NCBI GenBank assembly: GCA_029851415.1 | Contig: CM056741.1 | Span: forward strand, 176,311,021-176,375,020 | DNA length: 64,000 nucleotides | Direction of reading: 5' to 3' | From: Eretmocerus hayati | Taxonomy: Eukaryota > Arthropoda > Insecta > Hymenoptera > Aphelinidae | Shown here: positions 59,857-64,000 of the stretch, one piece after another | Layout: the number at the start of each line of letters is the position of its first letter | Numbering within the stretch: position 1 is the first letter of the stretch | Made by a program: the position numbers and the translations under genes | Notes under the pieces: generated by a model | Seen by the model: the letters and a program-made list of their open reading frames with translations, nothing else | Database searches by the model: none | What the model was told of the DNA's origin: nothing

Positions 59857-62651
59857 CTACTTGGGTTGCTGTGAAGACTTTTTGAGGGCGTTCTTAGCAT
59901 CTTGCTTTAGCCTATCTGAGGATCGTCGCACCCACTCTTGCATACTTTCAGAGATAGCATCAGTAGTTGGCGGTTCTTGGAAATTCATGCCCAGTATCAT
60001 AGCTGCAAAAGAAATGTGTCGTCAATAAAAATGATCACAGTAGCAGACATTCATGCATGCTTGAAAAATTTTATTCCACACCAGGAAGTTTTTTCAAAAC
60101 AGCTAAATCTCGGAACCACTAACGAAAATATAAGTCATAAAATATCAGCTCATATCGTACCTGTCATGACTTGGACGAAATGAAAATCAGCTAAGAGAAG
60201 TTTTTTGCCTCTATTCTGAATCCATGTGCAATGGTCCGAGCACACGTTGGTCATGACTTTTCGGAACATTCTGTTCACAACTACGTCAATAGTACCACCA
60301 CAGAGGCCCCAACTGAGGTATGCGATCTAAAATGAATGAGACAAAAAATCATCAAGTTGCGATTGAAAAAATTGAAACTGTACAGAAGAATTGAATTGGA
60401 GATTCAACTTACAAACTGTGACTGTACCTCCTCAGGATTTGGAGGAGGAACAGGATCTTCGCCTTGCTCCTTTGTGCCCCCGAGAATCGCATCAAATTCT
60501 ATCAACTCGTCTGTTGTTTTCAGTGGGAACTTAGGTAGCAGAGAATATTCCTCAGCGGGCATTTGGAAAACTGGATTTTTTTGTCCTGCGGTGAGAATAG
60601 CCATTATGGTATTCAGCTTACTCAATGCGAGATCCAGTTTTGTACAACAGAGTCCTGAAATTTCATATTTTTAGCAAACTACAATAATGATAGTGTGAGC
60701 AGAATACGATGATTGCGGTGAAACTTACGGCAGCAATAGTCTCCATGAAGTTCTTTTTCAACTTCTTTCAAATTTCTCTGAACATTGCGCAAAGCCTCAG
60801 ATACTTGAGAAATTTCTATAGGTGGATGTTGTGCAATAGAAGCTGGTTCAGAGTGCGTTAATGATTCTGGAACTTGATTGACGTTGCCGCTCTGCTCGTT
60901 ATCATCAGTCACAGAGAGACCCGCGTACAAGTCTTCTTTAGGAGTTTGAATTCCAATGTTGTTGAGAGCAAGATCATCATCTACCTCTCCTGTGTCTTGT
61001 GATGGTAAATCAATATCGTTGAGAGCAAGATCATCATCTACCTCTCCTGTGTCTTGTGATAGAAAATCAATATCGTTGAGAGCAGGGCCGTCATCTACAT
61101 CTTCTATGTCTTGTGATGGTAGAGGGGAACGAGATGGAGAATTTATAGGCGAGATATCGGGTGTAACGAGCTTTGTATCATCATGCTGCAAGGATTGAGC
61201 AGAGTCGTCATCATCATTAGGCGCGTCGTAATTTTCAGAAACCTTGCCAGTAGCCCCAGTTTCTTTAGGAGTCTGATGATTGACGAATGCTCCCAAATCT
61301 AAGAGCCCATTTTGAGAATCTGTTCAAAAATATAATTTAATAGAGGTGATAATGTCGAATATTCAGATGAGCCTCACAAGGTGACTGACACTTACGTTGG
61401 TTGAGAATGGTCTGAAATTGGTTCATGGTCATCATTTGCGAACTAACATTGATGTCTTGATTATTGCCCTCTTGCACCACTCGATTATTCATTATAGTCA
61501 ACGTAGTAATGCCATTATCTGAAATTCAATAAATGATTGCAAATTATGATGAAGGAGATGAGATTAACAGTAATATTGAATAAATTTCTCATCCCTGACT
61601 CACTTTGTTGTTCATTTGTTACTGTACTAGAGTCAGTGGATGGACAAGGAATTCCTTGATCATGAACTTGTTGCCACATAACAGACGTTTGAGGCTGATG
61701 AACGAGCACGGGTTGAATGCATTTTTCTGGTCCCTTTTGCCCACCTTTTGTTCCTCGCGTAGTTGCTTTATTTTTCTTGGCCAATGCTTTCGAGTCTGCG
61801 ACTTTCTTCAAGATTGCTTCATCGACCACCACTTTGGCATTAGGAACTGTATTGATTTCTGAAAGAAATTTGAAAGTAAAAATCAAGATACTCTGAATAG
61901 CTACGAGTTTACTCCAGAATTCCACACATAACAGTATGATACAAAATAATGTAAGGGAAAGTGCAATAGCATAACATGGTGTGACACATACGACTACATA
62001 ATGTGCAATAAAATGGGACGAAGTGCAATCAAATAATGTAACCCTAAGTGTCTGTCCATCCAAATAGTTTACACGCAGACAACACGAAATCACATCAAAC
62101 CTAGAGATTTGATACTTACTTGGCTTTTTATTCGGCTTTGAATCTTTCCCTTCTTTTGTTCGAGTCCTTTTTGCAGCCCCTTGCTCGGTGGATTTCTGCA
62201 GATTACTCTTGGTGGCAGCCAAGAGATTAGATACTTGATTCGTGGATGACCCTGGTACTCTTTGAGTTTTGCTGCCACTTGCAGCCTGCAAGGGTATTGC
62301 AGATGAAGGCAACAATGGGCTCTGTACATGTGAAACTAATTGAACTCGTGGTGACTTTGGTGCTCCTAGAGTTTTACCGCCATTTGCAGCCAGCAAAGGT
62401 ATTGGAGATGAAAGCATCGATGGGCTCCGTACATGGGGAACTATTTGAACTCTTGATGACCCCAGTGCTCCTTGTTGAGTTTTGCTGTCACTTGCAACTA
62501 CCATGAGAGGTCTTGAAGATGAAGTAAGTGATGGGCTTGGTACATGAGAAACCATTCGTCCAGTTGGGCTCAGTAAAACTAATCGTGGAGGTATAATTTG
62601 CTTATTCCCTTGTGGATGAGGGAATCTGTTCATCTGGTTTGATGGGTTCAT
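59857..62651 (-). CDS. DUF4806-type protein, 684 residues, 7 coding exons
   Basis: The minus-strand exons are 62120-62651, 61604-61858, 61396-61518, 60729-61319, 60413-60654, 60161-60326 and 59857-60002. They total 2055 nt including the TAG stop; every intron is GT-AG and all phases agree. A good acceptor 19 bases before the ATG (TGTTTTAG near 62671) suggests a 5' non-coding exon. Residues 25-140 hold three repeats of about 36 residues around VSHVxSP. Lys/Arg-rich stretches follow (about 160-178 and 204-220), possible nuclear signals. Residues 372-428 are three tandem 19-residue acidic repeats, SQDTGEVDDDLALNDIDLP type. The C-terminal part (about 540-650), with FPLKTTDELIEF, WGLCGGTIDVVVNRMFRKVM, TNVC and a WIQNRGKKLL segment, matches my memory of DUF4806, whose function is unknown. 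A transposase-like frame lies next upstream, which suggests a mobile-element gene. Confidence 0.82.
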
Positions 62652-62784
62652 TATGAATGCCTCTCCTATCTAAAACACAATGATTCATTCATGAGAGATG
62701 AGATTTGGATATTGGGGAATCTTGTCTACATTGAAGGGAGCAATTCTGACTATTGCTATCGAGTATCGTTGCAAGTGCAATTGC

Positions 62785-62908
62785 TGAAAAGTGTGAAGAG
62801 TTTGGCTACGAGCTCTTGAATAATGAAATAGTTTGTAAAAAACTTTCTGAAAAGTGTAAAGAGTTTGGCTTGGAGCTCTTGAATAATGAAATAGTTTGTA
62901 AAAAACTT
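62785..62908. repeat. 62-base tandem duplication
   Basis: Two adjacent copies of a unit containing GAAGAGTTTGGCT, GAGCTCTTGAATAATG and AAATAGTTTGTAAAAAACTT, differing at a few bases. Confidence 0.85.
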
Positions 62909-63010
62909 GAGGGAATGAAAATCTGCTGAATAAGCTTCCCTTGTGTTGCTATCACCTAAAATTATTGTACATGACTGTGATGAAGTACAGGAAAAAAAAT
63001 TCAAGCAATA

Positions 63011-63049
63011 CATTCTGATGATTGCTTTAGACATGCAATCATCAGAATG
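63011..63049. repeat. Perfect hairpin, 15-bp arms
   Basis: CATTCTGATGATTGC at 63011-63025 is inverted at 63035-63049 around a 9-base loop. Confidence 0.85.
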
Positions 63050-63093
63050 CGTTGTTATGATGCCACTTTGACTTCCTCCAAGGCAGGGTTGCA

Positions 63094-63247
63094 AAAGAAA
63101 CCTACTTGACGTAGAATACCATTATACTATTAAGTATAATAAAAAGATGGCTGCGAAGTGCCTACACCACCAATGACTAACTCAAGAACTTGGCAGCCAT
63201 GATATTGGCTGATACGGTGGTATTCTACGTAGAATAGGTTTCTTTTT
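63094..63247. repeat. Short inverted-repeat element, about 150 bp
   Basis: AAAGAAACCTACTTGACGTA and GAATACCA face TGGTATTC and TACGTAGAATAGGTTTCTTT at the other end. A 20-base imperfect inverted centre (TATACTATTAAGTATA) lies at about 63124-63139. It sits in the spacer between the two minus-strand genes. Confidence 0.75.
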
Positions 63248-63369
63248 TTAAAACTCTGCTCCTAGGTCTACTTATGCCTGAGTCAGATAGCAGACACAGT
63301 TTTGCAGGATGGTGGCCACCTAACCTCAACTAACCTTAAGTAGCATTTCAAGTTTTGACAGTCAACAAG

Positions 63370-63425
63370 TACCATTGTCACGCAGCAGACAGCTGTGAAC
63401 AGCTGTCTGCTGCGTGACAATGGTA
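63370..63425. repeat. Perfect hairpin, 27-bp arms, 2-base loop
   Basis: The left arm 63370-63396 (TACCATTGTCACGCAGCAGA...) is exactly inverted at 63399-63425, leaving only GA between. It is the tightest palindrome in the window and would be unstable in many hosts, so it is recent or maintained. Confidence 0.95.
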
Positions 63426-63483
63426 TTTTTGTTGGTGAAGCTCAGTAGTATTTGTTGGGATCAAGTTCACTCGCTGTTTTGAA

Positions 63484-64000
63484 TTAGTGAAGCATTGGAA
63501 CAAAATAGTAATAGCCATTGAAGAACATCTGGAAAACTTTCTTTTTTATCATACTGACAGGGCATTCAAATACATTTTCACTCAGTGTGTTTGATCTGCA
63601 AATTCCAACTTCTCTTGAGTCTATTGGGTAGTTATCTATAGGAAGACAATCAGTGAATTTTTTGAAGAGAATGACATCATCCGCAGTGCCAATTCTTCTA
63701 CAAATGAAGTCAATCACGACAAGGGTCCCATCATTGAGATAGCAGCAGTTGTTAGGTTTAGAGTTTGTCAAGGTGAAGTTTTGGAATTTGATTAGCTTAC
63801 GAGGAGCCCAAAAACCTTGCGGAGGATCTACATTTTTTAATTCCTCAAGGATTCTGAAACCTTGAGGATAATTGATCAGCTCTTGGATCTTACCTTTGGA
63901 CCTTGATAATGCAACCACAGCTTGCTCATTACTTCTTTTGATAACTTGAGCAAGCACCTGATTACCCTTCCTGATGTTTTTCCGAACAAACCTCAAGTGA
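63484..64000 (-). CDS. Transposase-domain-type protein, C-terminal part (runs off the window)
   Basis: A frame open from the window edge down to TAA at 63484-63486, 171 codons, with no stop and no reliable ATG, so its N-terminus lies beyond 64000. The visible part is basic at the start (RKNIRKGNQ), then has a segment PNNCCYLNDGTLVVIDFI and later IDNYPIDSREVGI, CPVSMIKKK and YFVPMLH at the end. This pattern (CC...G..V.I, then YP..S..LGI, then PV..I..K, then LH end) is what I recall from the tails of large transposase-domain proteins of CACTA/EnSpm-like animal elements. The catalytic core is not in the window. The gene and the DUF4806-type gene point the same way, with a spacer of 0.8 kb holding small palindromes. 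Confidence 0.5.
   Translation of the reverse strand, partial: HLRFVRKNIRKGNQVLAQVIKRSNEQAVVALSRSKGKIQELINYPQGFRILEELKNVDPPQGFWAPRKLIKFQNFTLTNSKPNNCCYLNDGTLVVIDFICRRIGTADDVILFKKFTDCLPIDNYPIDSREVGICRSNTLSENVFECPVSMIKKKVFQMFFNGYYYFVPMLH

Noticed and set aside
60956..61198. 80-codon plus-strand frame with LRARSSSTSPVSCD repeats
   Set aside because: It is the antisense shadow of the 57-base tandem repeat in the DUF4806-type exon.
61515..62651. Single 378-codon frame across the DUF4806-type gene
   Set aside because: It reads through two introns. GT-AG sites in correct phase and the change to hydrophobic, low-complexity sequence at 61859-62119 show that the middle is intronic.

Overview
This is a low-GC eukaryotic window with long introns, most likely from an insect genome, possibly hymenopteran. 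The evidence is a spliced insect-type acid lipase with GT-AG introns of up to 6 kb, decayed Helitron and jockey-like retrotransposon relics, a DUF4806-type protein of a kind multiplied in insects, and dense inverted-repeat DNA elements. Nothing looks prokaryotic: there are no operons, no ribosome-binding sites and no long continuous host reading frames. The species is an inference and I am not sure of it.

Layout. From 1442 to 19049 on the minus strand lies one complete lipase gene in eight exons. It encodes 436 residues with an intact Ser-Asp-His triad. Its introns hold foldback elements, a 947-bp CACTA-type element, a cluster of CGATACA-family repeats, and a 328-bp near-perfect inverted repeat 44 bases beyond the exon 2 donor. 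From 19050 to about 33700 I found no gene I can stand behind. That stretch holds inverted duplications, terminal-inverted-repeat elements, three abutting simple-repeat arrays (28545-29455), and a clear case of one element inserted into another (31495-31703 inside 31423-32606).

From 33766 to 40918 two large structured elements lie side by side. The first is a 2475-bp foldback with 1075-bp arms and a perfect 8-bp target duplication. The second is a 4.4-kb TTAA-flanked element whose roughly 540-bp terminal repeats each carry a tRNA-like, RNA-polymerase-III-type unit. From 40919 to about 58300 come relics: a non-LTR reverse transcriptase, a Helitron helicase, and several nested foldback elements.

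From about 58706 to the right edge lies what looks like one end of an autonomous DNA transposon. It has a terminus with short subterminal repeats, then a seven-exon minus-strand gene for a 684-residue DUF4806-type protein, then the C-terminal part of a transposase-like protein that runs off the window.

Only the lipase gene and the DUF4806-type gene have complete exon-phase-consistent models. Exon boundaries were read by hand and checked by frame arithmetic; no alignment or search was run. Boundaries of old repeats are approximate unless a target duplication is given.
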